Assembly (NCBI RefSeq): GCF_031880315.1
Contig: NZ_CP134771.1
Coordinates: 6,139,001-6,203,000, forward strand
DNA from: Pseudomonas baltica
Lineage (GTDB): Bacteria; Pseudomonadota; Gammaproteobacteria; Pseudomonadales; Pseudomonadaceae
Length of the DNA: 64,000 nt
Direction: 5' to 3'
Each line of letters opens with the position of its first letter. The first letter of the stretch is position 1. The notes below the pieces were generated by a model that saw only the letters and a list, made by a program, of their open reading frames with translations, was not told the DNA's origin and made no database searches. The position numbers and the translations under genes are program-made. Below, one piece after another: positions 38,093-46,775 of this stretch.

Positions 38093-38371
38093 TCAATGGT
38101 AATCAAGATAATCGACCAGTTCGATATCCGAGCCAATGAAGCGAAATATCAGGCGCCAATTACCTGAAACGCTCACTGACCAATAGCCATCCAGACTGCC
38201 CTTGAGCAGGTGGAGCCGCCAGCCGGGAATGTCGACATCCCCAGGAATCGCTGCCCGATCAAGAATCGGCAGCATCCGTGCCAGTCGCCGTGCATGGTCA
38301 GCGCGGATTCCGCGGGTGGTACCGCTGTGGTAGAAGGCTTTGAGGCCTTTGTGCTGGAAGGTCTTGATCAT
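38093..38371 (-). CDS. higB: toxin HigB, RelE-family mRNA interferase
   Basis: This is a 92-residue toxin with the family start MIKTFQHKGLKAFY, the central GWRLHLLKG and a C-terminal WRLIFRF...DYLDYH, in which His and Arg residues serve ribosome-dependent mRNA cleavage. An in-frame ATG two codons earlier (38377) is possible. It is adjacent to higA and preceded by a palindromic operator. Confidence 0.9.
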   Translation of the reverse strand: MIKTFQHKGLKAFYHSGTTRGIRADHARRLARMLPILDRAAIPGDVDIPGWRLHLLKGSLDGYWSVSVSGNWRLIFRFIGSDIELVDYLDYH

Positions 38372-38380
38372 CAGCATAGC

Positions 38381-38397
38381 GTGACGCTAGGCGTCAC
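38381..38397. promoter_or_regulatory. palindromic operator of higBA
   Basis: A perfect inverted repeat GTGACGC-TAG-GCGTCAC lies immediately upstream of the higB start. It is placed where HigA would bind to autoregulate. A further copy was not found in the short upstream region. Confidence 0.65.
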
Positions 38398-38638
38398 ACA
38401 ATTCAAATGATCAACTGTGTCCCGATACGTCCGCGCATCGCCCGGAAGGTTTGCCCTCGCAAGACTTGTGATCAGGCGTGGTGCGAGTTGACCTCTCGGC
38501 CCTCGCTGCACATCAGCGAGATGGGCTTGGCGGCCCAGACCATTTGGCGCGATGCGCCTATACCGTCTTGCGGGCTCATTTTGGCCTGCCAAGAGCTGTT
38601 TTGGCGAAATTCCATTCTCAATCTGGATTTCACCCTCT

Positions 38639-38809
38639 ATGACTCAAGCTACTCTCAACACTGCTGGAACCACCCAGTGGGGCCGCTCGCTCGATGGCCA
38701 CTCCCTTTTTACCGTCAACCCCGATATCCCCGCCGTCGACGCCCTCGAACACGCTTCCATCCTGCAAGACTGCGCAAACAAATTGATGCTAGGCCTGCCA
38801 ACCCTGTAG
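38639..38809 (+). pseudogene. truncated DUF3077/DUF6124-like protein
   Basis: This is a 56-residue open frame, MTQATLNT... then LFTVNPDIPAVDALEHAS and DCANKLMLGL, which resembles the N-terminal two-thirds of small Pseudomonas DUF3077/DUF6124 proteins (usually about 90-120 residues). The frame ends at a TAG that lies inside the left arm of the hairpin 38801-38837, so the C-terminus seems to have been lost when this repeat was inserted or when a deletion joined it. The rest of the gene is not seen downstream. Confidence 0.5.
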
Positions 38810-38837
38810 CGATGGGCAGGCCCCCTCGCTACAGGGT
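38801..38837. repeat. GTAGCGA-type hairpin
   Basis: Perfect 12-base arms ACCCTGTAGCGA and TCGCTACAGGGT enclose a 13-base loop. It is a short relative of the 11428-11517 element. The structure could terminate transcription from the left. Confidence 0.7.
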
Positions 38838-38958
38838 GATCAAGTGGTCGCCATTAACAGCTTCTAAACAAAAGTTTATCCCTCGACGAATCCGGCGCTA
38901 AACGCCGGCCCCTAATCTGCACCTCATTCGCAACCGTTCGCGTTGGCTGGGGTGCTGT

Positions 38959-40347
38959 GTGTCGATGTCTCGTGGATTGATCAACGTTCCTGCCATAGCC
39001 CTGCTGGCGACCCTGGCTGGCTGTTCCCTGGTGCCCAGCTACCACACGCCCGAGCTGCTGGTGGCCGATCATTGGGACGGTCAGTCCGTGGTCGCGCCGG
39101 CCGCTGGGGGGCAGTGGTGGAAAGGCTTCGCCAGCCCCGAACTCGATCAACTGATCGACCAGGGCCTGAACCACAATTACGACCTCAAGGCCGCCATCAG
39201 CCGCATCGACGAAGCCCAGGGCTCTGCCCAAGTGGCGGGTGCGGCGCAGTTCCCTCAGGTAAGCCTCGGTGGCCTCAAGCAACGCCAGAACAACTACGGC
39301 GTCACACCCAAGGCCAGCGTGTTCGGCGAAGCCACTTACGAGTTGGATTTTTGGGGCAAGAACCGCGCCCAGGCCAATTCCGCTGACGCTCTGGCCAAGG
39401 CCACGGTGTTCGACGCCCAGACCCTGCGCATGACCCTGAGCGCCGACATCGCCAACGCCTACTTCACGGTACTGTCGCTGGACGAACGCCTGAACCTCGC
39501 GCGCTCGATCGCCAACGACGCCCAGCAAGTGCTCGATCTGGTGCAGTACCAGGCCAGTCAGGGCGCGGTGTCCAACCTTGAGGTCGAGCAACAGCGCAAC
39601 GCCCTGCAAACCTTCCAGGCGGCCGTGCCGACCTTGCAGCAACAGCGCGATCAGGCCCTGTATCAACTGGCCGTGCTGACCGGCGTGCCCCCTCAGGGCT
39701 TCAGCATCCATGGCCCGGCGCTGCACACCTTGCAAACGCCGCAGCCGTCGGCCGGCTTGCCTATCAGCCTGCTGCGTCAGCGCCCGGACGTGCAGGCGGC
39801 CGAGGCGCGGGTCAAGTCCGCCAACTTCGATGTCGGCGTCGCCCGTGCGGCCTTTTTGCCGAGCTTGTCCATTGACCTGTTGGCTGGCGTCGACACCCTG
39901 GCCGGTGGCGGGATCTGGAGTGCCATCGGCACCCTGGCCCAGCCGGTATTCACGGGCGGCCAACTCAAGGGGCAGCTCACGTTCGATGAGGCCCATGTGC
40001 AGGAGCTGATCGCCAGCTACCGGCAATCGATGCTGGTGGCGTTGCAAGACGTCGAAACCCAGCTCAGCGCCACCCGCGAGCTGGACAAGAACTACAGCCT
40101 GAGCCAGGCCGCCGTCACCTCGGCCCGTGAAGCCGCGCGCCTGGCGCAAGTGCGCTACCGCCTCGGCTCCACGGACTTCCAGACCCTGCTGATCGTCGAA
40201 CGCACCCAGTACCAGGCCGAAGACTCGTTGCTGCAAGTGCGCCTGGCTCATTTGCAGGCGGCTGTCGGCCTGTTCCGCGCCTTGGGTGGCGATTTCTCGC
40301 CGCAGGCCATTGCTGCGTCCACTTCTTCCCAGGCTATCGACCGATGA
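38959..40347 (+). CDS. outer-membrane efflux lipoprotein, NodT family
   Basis: This is a 462-residue TolC-like channel with a lipobox LAGC (about residues 19-22) and two outer-membrane efflux domains; the strands include YELDFWGKNRAQ. The GTG at 38959 follows GGGGTG; ATG 38965 is an equally fair start. Unlike the mux operon, the channel gene comes first here. Overlap with the adaptor gene is four bases, so the tripartite pump is one unit. Confidence 0.86.
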   Translation: MSMSRGLINVPAIALLATLAGCSLVPSYHTPELLVADHWDGQSVVAPAAGGQWWKGFASPELDQLIDQGLNHNYDLKAAISRIDEAQGSAQVAGAAQFPQVSLGGLKQRQNNYGVTPKASVFGEATYELDFWGKNRAQANSADALAKATVFDAQTLRMTLSADIANAYFTVLSLDERLNLARSIANDAQQVLDLVQYQASQGAVSNLEVEQQRNALQTFQAAVPTLQQQRDQALYQLAVLTGVPPQGFSIHGPALHTLQTPQPSAGLPISLLRQRPDVQAAEARVKSANFDVGVARAAFLPSLSIDLLAGVDTLAGGGIWSAIGTLAQPVFTGGQLKGQLTFDEAHVQELIASYRQSMLVALQDVETQLSATRELDKNYSLSQAAVTSAREAARLAQVRYRLGSTDFQTLLIVERTQYQAEDSLLQVRLAHLQAAVGLFRALGGDFSPQAIAASTSSQAIDR

Positions 40348-41528
40348 ATGCCCCGATGAATGTCCAAGACCCTGTTGTAAAACCTCGGCTGCGCCTGCGT
40401 TCGATGGTCATCCTCGTGGCGCTCGCCGCCTTGGTCGCGGTGGTTTATTTCTATTGGCCAGCGTCAAAACCGGTCAGCGGCCACACTGGCGGCGGCCCGG
40501 TGCCGGTGCGGGTGGCCAAGGTCACTCAGCAGGACTTGCCGATCTGGCTCGACGCTATCGGCAACGTCCAGGCCCTCAACACCGTCAACGTACGGGTACG
40601 TGTGGATGGCGAGCTGCAGAAAGTGCTGTTCCAGGAGGGGCAGACGGTCAAGGCCGGCAGTTTGCTGGGGCAGATCGATCCGCGCGTCTATCAGGCCCAG
40701 GTCGATCAGGCCAAAGCGCTGGTGGCCAAGGACCAGGCGCAGTTGGCCAGCCTCAAGGTCAACCTCGATCGGGCCGTCAACCTGGCCAATGCCAAGGCCG
40801 GCCCGACCCAGGATGTCGACACCTATCGCGCCGAGGTCGCTGCTCAGGTGGCGGCGGTGCAGGCGGACCAGGCCGCGCTGGACAACGCTCGTCTGCAACT
40901 GGAATTCACCCAGGTGCGCGCACCGATCGACGGCCGCACCGGCCAGCGCCTGCTGGATGTCGGCGCCATTGCCCACGGCGCCGAGGCCACGGGCCTGGTG
41001 ACCATCACTCAGATGAACCCGATCACCGTGGCCTTTGCCGTGTCTCAGGACCAGTTGCCGGAAATCCTTGAGGAATACGCCAAGGGCCAGCCCCTGCAAG
41101 TAGTGGCGCTGCGCCGTGACGGCAGCAAGACCTTGGCCCGCGGCGCATTGAGTTTTATCGACAGTCAGGTGGCCGCCAGCAGCGGACAGATCCAGCTCAA
41201 GGCGCAGTTCGACAACAGCCAGAGCCAGCTGTGGCCGGGTGAACTGGTGAGCGCGCGGTTGCTGGTCAACACCCAGCGCGGCGTGACTGTGGTGCCCGCC
41301 AACGCCGTGCAGTTGGGCCGCGACGGCAACTTCGTCTATGTGCTCGGTGCCGATGACAAGGTCCAGGTGCGCCCGGTCAAGGCTCAGCAAGTGGTCGATG
41401 GCATGCAGTGGATCACCCGCGGCGTGCAGCCCGGTGAAACCGTGGTCATCCAAGGCCAGTCGCGGATCGCCAGCGGCGTCAAAGTCACGGTGCTGCCGCC
41501 TGCGGTCGAGCCGGCGGTGCAGCCATGA
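40344..41528 (+). CDS. RND efflux periplasmic adaptor
   Basis: This is a 394-residue membrane fusion protein with an N-terminal transmembrane anchor (about residues 22-40). The lipoyl half VDGELQKVLFQEGQTVKAG, a coiled-coil hairpin, a second lipoyl half (FTQVRAPIDGRTG) and barrel domains follow. It is related to MdtA/MuxA. It joins the pump encoded next to the NodT-type channel encoded before. It overlaps both neighbours by four bases. Confidence 0.88.
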   Translation: MNAPMNVQDPVVKPRLRLRSMVILVALAALVAVVYFYWPASKPVSGHTGGGPVPVRVAKVTQQDLPIWLDAIGNVQALNTVNVRVRVDGELQKVLFQEGQTVKAGSLLGQIDPRVYQAQVDQAKALVAKDQAQLASLKVNLDRAVNLANAKAGPTQDVDTYRAEVAAQVAAVQADQAALDNARLQLEFTQVRAPIDGRTGQRLLDVGAIAHGAEATGLVTITQMNPITVAFAVSQDQLPEILEEYAKGQPLQVVALRRDGSKTLARGALSFIDSQVAASSGQIQLKAQFDNSQSQLWPGELVSARLLVNTQRGVTVVPANAVQLGRDGNFVYVLGADDKVQVRPVKAQQVVDGMQWITRGVQPGETVVIQGQSRIASGVKVTVLPPAVEPAVQP

Positions 41529-44500
41529 ACGCGCTGGTCAGCCTGATTCAGCGGCGCGTCGGCCTGTGCATGCTGGCGGCGGGTGTGTTGCTGTTGGGGA
41601 TTTTCTCCTACCTGCAACTGCCGGTAGCAGCCTTGCCGACCGTGGATTTCCCGACCATTCAGGTCACCGCGACGCTGTCCGGTGCCAGCGCCGAGACCAT
41701 GGCCTCATCGGTGGCCACGCCTCTGGAGCGCGCCTTCGCCGCCGTGCCGCAGGTCACCTCGATGACCTCGTCGAGCGCCGCCGGCAAGACCCAGATCGCC
41801 CTGCAGTTCGACCTCAATCGCAACATCGACGGCGCGGCCGGTGATGTCCAGGCGGCGCTGTCGGCAGCCAAGTCGCAGCTGCCGAAAACCATGACCACCG
41901 ACCCGACCTTCCACAAGATCAACCCGGCCGAAGCCACCGTGCTGTCGCTCGCGGTCACGTCACCGACGCGCACGCTGCCCGAGCTCAACCTGTATGCCGA
42001 CAACTACCTGGCGCAGCGCCTGTCGCAACTGCCCGGCGTCGGCCAGGTGGATTTCCACGGCCAGCAGGTGCCGGCCATCCGCATCCAGATCGACCCCGAT
42101 GCCATGGCCGCTCGTGGCCTGACGCTCGAGGACGTGCGCAGCATCGTCGGCATCAGCACCCTCGACCAGCCCAAGGGCAACCTCGACGGGCCGACGCGTA
42201 CCGTCACCCTGGGCACCTCCGACCAGTTGCTCGAACCCCAGGGCTATCGCGATCAGGTGGTCGCCTATCGCAATGGCGTGCCGATCAAGGTCAGCGATAT
42301 CGGCCGGGTGGTGGCGGGCGCCGAGGACACCGAGCAATACGCGCGCATCAATGGCGAGCCGACGGTGATCGTCGACATCCACAAGCAGCCGGGCTTCAAC
42401 GTGCTCTCGACCATCAACGGCATCAAGGCCAACCTGCCGGTGCTCACCGCCTCCCTGCCGCGAGACGTGCAGATCGTGGTGGCTGGCGACCGGACCCAGA
42501 CCATCGACGCGTCGATCAAGGACGTGCAGTTCACCCTGATGATCTCGGTGTTGCTGGTGGTCGTGGTCATCTACCTGTTCCTGCGCAAGGCCACCGCCAC
42601 GCTGATCCCGGCGATGACCATACCGCTGTCGCTGATCGGCACCTTTGGGGTCATGTATCTGCTCGGCTACAGCCTCGACAACCTGTCGATCATGGGCCTG
42701 GCGATTGCCGTCGGCTTTGTGGTCGACGACGCCATCGTGGTCATGGAAAACATCGTCCGCCACCTGGAGATGGGCAAGTCGCGCCTGCAGGCCGCCGGCG
42801 ATGGCTTGCGCGAGGTGGGCTTTACCATCGTCTCGATGACCGTCTCGCTGATCGCGGTGTTCTTGCCGATCCTGTTGATGTCGGGGATGGTCGGACGCTT
42901 GATGCGCGAGTTCGCGGTGACGGTCAGCGTGGCGATCCTGGTGTCGTGCGTGGTGTCCTTGACCATGACGCCGATGCTCTGCGCCTGGCTGCTCAAACCC
43001 CATGCCGAGGATAAGCCGGCGAATCGCTTCGAGCGTGCCTGCGAAAACGTGCTGAATCATATCAATGAAGGCTACCGGCGCAGCCTTGACTGGGTGCTGG
43101 GCCACCAGCGCCTGACCCTGGCCTTTGCCATCGCCACGGTGCTGGCCACCGGCGCGCTGTATGTGATCATCCCCAAGGGCTTTTTCCCGCAGCAAGACAC
43201 TGGCCTGATGACCGGTATCGCTGAAGGCGGCGCCGACACCTCGCCCGCGCAGATGCTGGATCTGGTATCGCAGGTCGCCGCCGTGGTGCAGGCCGACCCG
43301 GCGGTAGCCAAGGTGTACTTCTGGATCGGGCCCAACCCGACCGTCAGCCAGGCGCGACTGGTGGTCAACCTCAAGCCGTTCGAGGCACGTACGGTCAGTG
43401 CCCAGCAAGTCATCCGGCGCCTGCAACCGGCACTCAATGCGGTGCCGGGCATCAAGCTGTACCTGCAACCCCAGCAGGACATTCAGGTGGGCGGGCGGGT
43501 CAGCAAGACCCAATACCAATACACCCTGCAGGACCCGGACAGCGCCGAGCTGGAGCGTTGGAGCACGGTGTTGATGGACAAGCTCAAAACCTTGCCGCAA
43601 TTGACCGGCGTAACCTCGGACCAACAGCAGGGCACTAACCAGGCGACCCTGACCATCGACCGCGCCACGGCGGCGCGGCTGGGGGTGAGTATCCAGGCCA
43701 TCGACGATGTGCTCTATGACGCGTTTGGCCAGCGCCAGGTGGCGACGATGTTCACCGCGCTGGACCAGAACCACGTGATCCTCGAGCTGGACCCGAGCTG
43801 GCAGACCTCGACCCAGACGCTCTCGCACCTCTATGTACGGTCCACCAGTGGCGCGATGGTGCCGCTCGACCTGGTAACTCACCTGAGCCACGAACAGGTG
43901 CCGATCATCATCAACCACCAAGGCGTGTTCCCGGCGATCACCTTATCGTTCGACCTGGCACCGGGCATGGCCCTGAGCGATGCGGTCCACGCCATCGATC
44001 AGGCCGCCTTGCAGGTGGGGCTGCCGGATGCCGTGCAGGGCAGCTTCCAAGGCACCGCGCAAGCGTTCCAGGCTTCGCTCAAGTCCCAGCCGTGGCTGAT
44101 TCTGGCGGCGATCATCACCGTGTATATCGTGCTCGGCGTGCTGTACGAGAATGCCATTCATCCGCTGACCATCATCTCGACCCTGCCGTCGGCCGGGTTC
44201 GGCGCGTTGCTGGCCTTGCTGTTGGCGGGGCTCGACCTGTCGGTGCTGGGCATGATCGGCATCATTCTGCTGATCGGTATCGTCAAGAAGAACGCGATCA
44301 TGATCGTCGACTTCACGCTTGAGTGTCAGCAGCGCGGCATGGCGCCGGTGGACGCGGTGCGCGAGGCCTGCCTGCTGCGCCTGCGGCCGATCCTGATGAC
44401 CTCGATGGCTGCCTTGTTGGGCGCTATCCCGCTGGCTTTCGGGCACGGTGCCGGCGCCGAGCTGCGTCAGCCACTGGGCATCACAATTGTTGGCGGACTG

Positions 44501-44605
44501 CTGGTATCGCAAGTGCTTACCCTGTATACCACCCCCGTGGTCTATCTTTGGTTCGAGCGTCGCCGCACCAGAGGGTTGGTTATCAGGGGGAACGTACCGG
44601 TTTGA
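41525..44605 (+). CDS. RND multidrug efflux transporter
   Basis: This is a 1026-residue proton-driven exporter resembling MdtB/MdtC, with [12 protein letters not shown] in TM4, [10 protein letters not shown] in TM10 and standard periplasmic docking and pore domains. Only one RND gene is present, so a homotrimer is expected, in contrast to muxBC. Drugs or other substrates cannot be deduced. A two-component system follows 25 bases downstream. Confidence 0.9.
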   Translation: MNALVSLIQRRVGLCMLAAGVLLLGIFSYLQLPVAALPTVDFPTIQVTATLSGASAETMASSVATPLERAFAAVPQVTSMTSSSAAGKTQIALQFDLNRNIDGAAGDVQAALSAAKSQLPKTMTTDPTFHKINPAEATVLSLAVTSPTRTLPELNLYADNYLAQRLSQLPGVGQVDFHGQQVPAIRIQIDPDAMAARGLTLEDVRSIVGISTLDQPKGNLDGPTRTVTLGTSDQLLEPQGYRDQVVAYRNGVPIKVSDIGRVVAGAEDTEQYARINGEPTVIVDIHKQPGFNVLSTINGIKANLPVLTASLPRDVQIVVAGDRTQTIDASIKDVQFTLMISVLLVVVVIYLFLRKATATLIPAMTIPLSLIGTFGVMYLLGYSLDNLSIMGLAIAVGFVVDDAIVVMENIVRHLEMGKSRLQAAGDGLREVGFTIVSMTVSLIAVFLPILLMSGMVGRLMREFAVTVSVAILVSCVVSLTMTPMLCAWLLKPHAEDKPANRFERACENVLNHINEGYRRSLDWVLGHQRLTLAFAIATVLATGALYVIIPKGFFPQQDTGLMTGIAEGGADTSPAQMLDLVSQVAAVVQADPAVAKVYFWIGPNPTVSQARLVVNLKPFEARTVSAQQVIRRLQPALNAVPGIKLYLQPQQDIQVGGRVSKTQYQYTLQDPDSAELERWSTVLMDKLKTLPQLTGVTSDQQQGTNQATLTIDRATAARLGVSIQAIDDVLYDAFGQRQVATMFTALDQNHVILELDPSWQTSTQTLSHLYVRSTSGAMVPLDLVTHLSHEQVPIIINHQGVFPAITLSFDLAPGMALSDAVHAIDQAALQVGLPDAVQGSFQGTAQAFQASLKSQPWLILAAIITVYIVLGVLYENAIHPLTIISTLPSAGFGALLALLLAGLDLSVLGMIGIILLIGIVKKNAIMIVDFTLECQQRGMAPVDAVREACLLRLRPILMTSMAALLGAIPLAFGHGAGAELRQPLGITIVGGLLVSQVLTLYTTPVVYLWFERRRTRGLVIRGNVPV

Positions 44606-44630
44606 GGTCGGTGCGTCGTTTTGGAGCGTT

Positions 44631-45905
44631 ATGGAATTCAAACAAAGCCTGGCGAGGCGAATCGTTGTGGTCTTCGCCTTGATGAGCGCCTTTGTCGCGG
44701 GCGTGTTCGCCGTCGGTATCGTGGCCACCGTGCATGTAGTGGAGCGCAAGCTGACCACCATCAGCCTGAGCGGCAACCTGCATCGCCTGTTGATGATGGA
44801 CAACGCCGATGATTGGCGTTTCCAGCCGGACAAGGACGAACTCTTCTTCGCCACCGAAGGCCAAGGCGACCTGGCCATGGCCGATGACCTCAAGCCGCTG
44901 CCAGAAGGCTTTCAGGAAATCAGCCGCGACGACAAGACCTACTACGCCATGGTCCAGACCGTGGGCGATCGCAAGTACGTGCTGCTGCGGGACCAGGAAG
45001 ACCTCAAGCAGCGCGAGCGTTTGCTGTTCACCGTGGTCACCTCCGGCTTCGTGCTGAGTATCATCCTCGCCGTGCTGCTGGGCTGGATGCTTGCCCGGCG
45101 AGTGATGGCCCCGGTCATCCGCTTGTCGCGCCAGGTGCGCCACCGTGATCAATTGCTGGAGATGGCGCCGCCGTTGTCCCCGGATTACGCCGCCGACGAA
45201 GTGGGCGAGGTTGCCCTGGCCTTCGATGAGGCCTTGAGCAAGCTGCGCGCGGCGCTGGGGCGCGAGCAGATGTTCACCAGCGATGTCAGCCACGAGCTGC
45301 GCACGCCGTTGATGATCCTCGCCAGCTCCTGCGATGTACTGCTCGAAACCTCGGTGCTGGACCCGCGCGCGCGCCAGCAGGTGACGCGGATCTCCCGCGC
45401 TACCGAGGCGATGACGCAGTTGGTGGCGACCTTTTTGCTGCTGGCACGGGACAAGGACAACGTCACCGCCCAGGGCAATCTGGTGACCCTGCGGGCGACC
45501 GCCGACGAGTTGACGGAGATCTGGGGCAAGCAGATCGAGGCCAAGGGGCTTGAATTCATCTACCGTCCCGACGACGCGATGACCGGCCTCTACAATCAGA
45601 CATTCCTGCATTCGGTCATGGGTAACCTGCTACGCAATGCCTGGCACTACTCGGATCACGGTTTTGTCAGCCTGACCCTGACGCCGACCGGCTTCACGGT
45701 CGAGGACAGCGGTATCGGTATTGCCCCGGATCAACAGGACGCGATGTTCGAGCCGTTCATACGCGGGCCGGAAAAACGCGGCGAAGGGCTGGGCCTGGGC
45801 CTGTCCCTGGTGCAGCGAATCTGCACCAGCCAAGGCTGGGAAGTCAGCCTGAGCACCCGCGAACCCAATGGCTGCCGGTTCACCGTGCAGCTGCTAAAAG
45901 TTTAG
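44631..45905 (+). CDS. sensor histidine kinase
   Basis: This is a 424-residue kinase with TM1 (about residues 13-35), a periplasmic domain of roughly 90 residues, TM2 (about 140-160) and HAMP. The dimerisation domain carries the phospho-histidine in SDVSHELRTPLMILA, and the ATPase domain has NLLRNAWHYS, EDSGIGI and GEGLGLGLSLV. ATG 44631 follows TTGGAG. It probably regulates the RND operon directly upstream; gene order (kinase before regulator) is the reverse of the common one. Confidence 0.88.
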   Translation: MEFKQSLARRIVVVFALMSAFVAGVFAVGIVATVHVVERKLTTISLSGNLHRLLMMDNADDWRFQPDKDELFFATEGQGDLAMADDLKPLPEGFQEISRDDKTYYAMVQTVGDRKYVLLRDQEDLKQRERLLFTVVTSGFVLSIILAVLLGWMLARRVMAPVIRLSRQVRHRDQLLEMAPPLSPDYAADEVGEVALAFDEALSKLRAALGREQMFTSDVSHELRTPLMILASSCDVLLETSVLDPRARQQVTRISRATEAMTQLVATFLLLARDKDNVTAQGNLVTLRATADELTEIWGKQIEAKGLEFIYRPDDAMTGLYNQTFLHSVMGNLLRNAWHYSDHGFVSLTLTPTGFTVEDSGIGIAPDQQDAMFEPFIRGPEKRGEGLGLGLSLVQRICTSQGWEVSLSTREPNGCRFTVQLLKV

Positions 45906-45915
45906 GAGACGCGCG

Positions 45916-46590
45916 ATGCGTATTCTCGTGGTGGAAGATCACCAGGACATTCACGACAACCTGATCGAATTCTTCACGCTCAAAGGCCATGAGGTAGAAG
46001 GGGCCCTTACCGGGCTGACCGGGTTGAACCTGGCGGCCTCCAAGCCGTTCGATGCGATCGTCCTGGATATCATGCTGCCCGGCATCGACGGCAACCAGAT
46101 CTGCCATACGCTGCGTCATCACTCCAAGTCCAACGTGGCGATCGTGATGCTCAGTGCTCGGGACGAGTTGGCCGACCGCTTGATGGGCTTCGATGTCGGC
46201 GCCGACGATTACGTCACCAAGCCCTTTGCGATGAGCGAGGTGCTGGCGCGGATCGAAGCGGTGGTGGCGCGGCGCAGCCGCAAGGGTAATCGCATGCTCA
46301 AGGTCGGTGCCCTGCATTTCGACCTCGATACCCTGGAGGTGACCCGCGGCGGGCTGCTGCTCAAGTTCAACCCGACCAATTTGAAGATCCTCGAACTGCT
46401 GATGCGCAAGAGCCCCGGTATCGTGCAGCGCAAAGAGCTGGAAGAGGCGGTGTGGGGCCGCGATGTGCCGAGCAGCGATAGCTTGCGCAGCAACATTCAT
46501 TTGTTGCGCCGCACCCTGGACAGGGACTTCGAACAGCCCATGCTGCACACCGTGCATGGCTTGGGTTACAAGCTGGCGCAAGACGCCTAG
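45916..46590 (+). CDS. OmpR-family response regulator
   Basis: This is a 224-residue regulator. The receiver has the acidic pair VVEDHQ, a phospho-aspartate in IVLDIMLPG (about residue 51) and lysine in VTKPF. The C-terminal winged helix ends in LLRRTLDRDF...LHTVHGLGYKL. The ribosome-binding site is TAGGAGACGCGCG, 10 bases after the kinase stop. It is the partner of the preceding kinase, likely controlling the efflux operon. Confidence 0.9.
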   Translation: MRILVVEDHQDIHDNLIEFFTLKGHEVEGALTGLTGLNLAASKPFDAIVLDIMLPGIDGNQICHTLRHHSKSNVAIVMLSARDELADRLMGFDVGADDYVTKPFAMSEVLARIEAVVARRSRKGNRMLKVGALHFDLDTLEVTRGGLLLKFNPTNLKILELLMRKSPGIVQRKELEEAVWGRDVPSSDSLRSNIHLLRRTLDRDFEQPMLHTVHGLGYKLAQDA

Positions 46591-46618
46591 GCGAGGATCA
46601 GCCGGCACCAAAACAGTC

Positions 46619-46648
46619 GGCCCCCGCACCTGGAGAGGGGCGGGGGCC
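46619..46648. terminator. GC-rich stem-loop between convergent genes
   Basis: A perfect nine-base stem, GGCCCCCGC with GCGGGGGCC, has a 12-base loop. It lies between the end of the response regulator gene (+) and the small minus-strand gene. No T-run follows in either direction, so it is a weak candidate for a factor-independent terminator. Confidence 0.45.
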
Positions 46649-46676
46649 GCGGGCAGTGCTATCGGTTCATGACCTG

Positions 46677-46751
46677 TCAGTGCATGAACAGCGCGATCAG
46701 GATGATGATAGGGATTGGCACGCCGAGAAAGAACAACAGTAATGAACGCAT
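46677..46751 (-). CDS. 24-residue membrane peptide
   Basis: A very short open frame encodes MRSLLLFFLGVPIPIIILI followed by ALFMH: one continuous hydrophobic helix with a short charged start. AGGAG lies seven bases before the ATG, a strong ribosome-binding site. It lies just downstream of the larger membrane protein gene on the same strand. Comparable tiny hydrophobic proteins occur in other Pseudomonas genomes; no function is known to me. Confidence 0.6.
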   Translation of the reverse strand: MRSLLLFFLGVPIPIIILIALFMH

Positions 46752-46775
46752 GATGGATCTCCTTTCGGGTTGGAT

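Noticed and set aside
38407..38901. A 164-codon frame overlapping the DUF3077-like relic
   Set aside because: It runs in another frame through the hairpin and into the next promoter, with no recognisable protein features.
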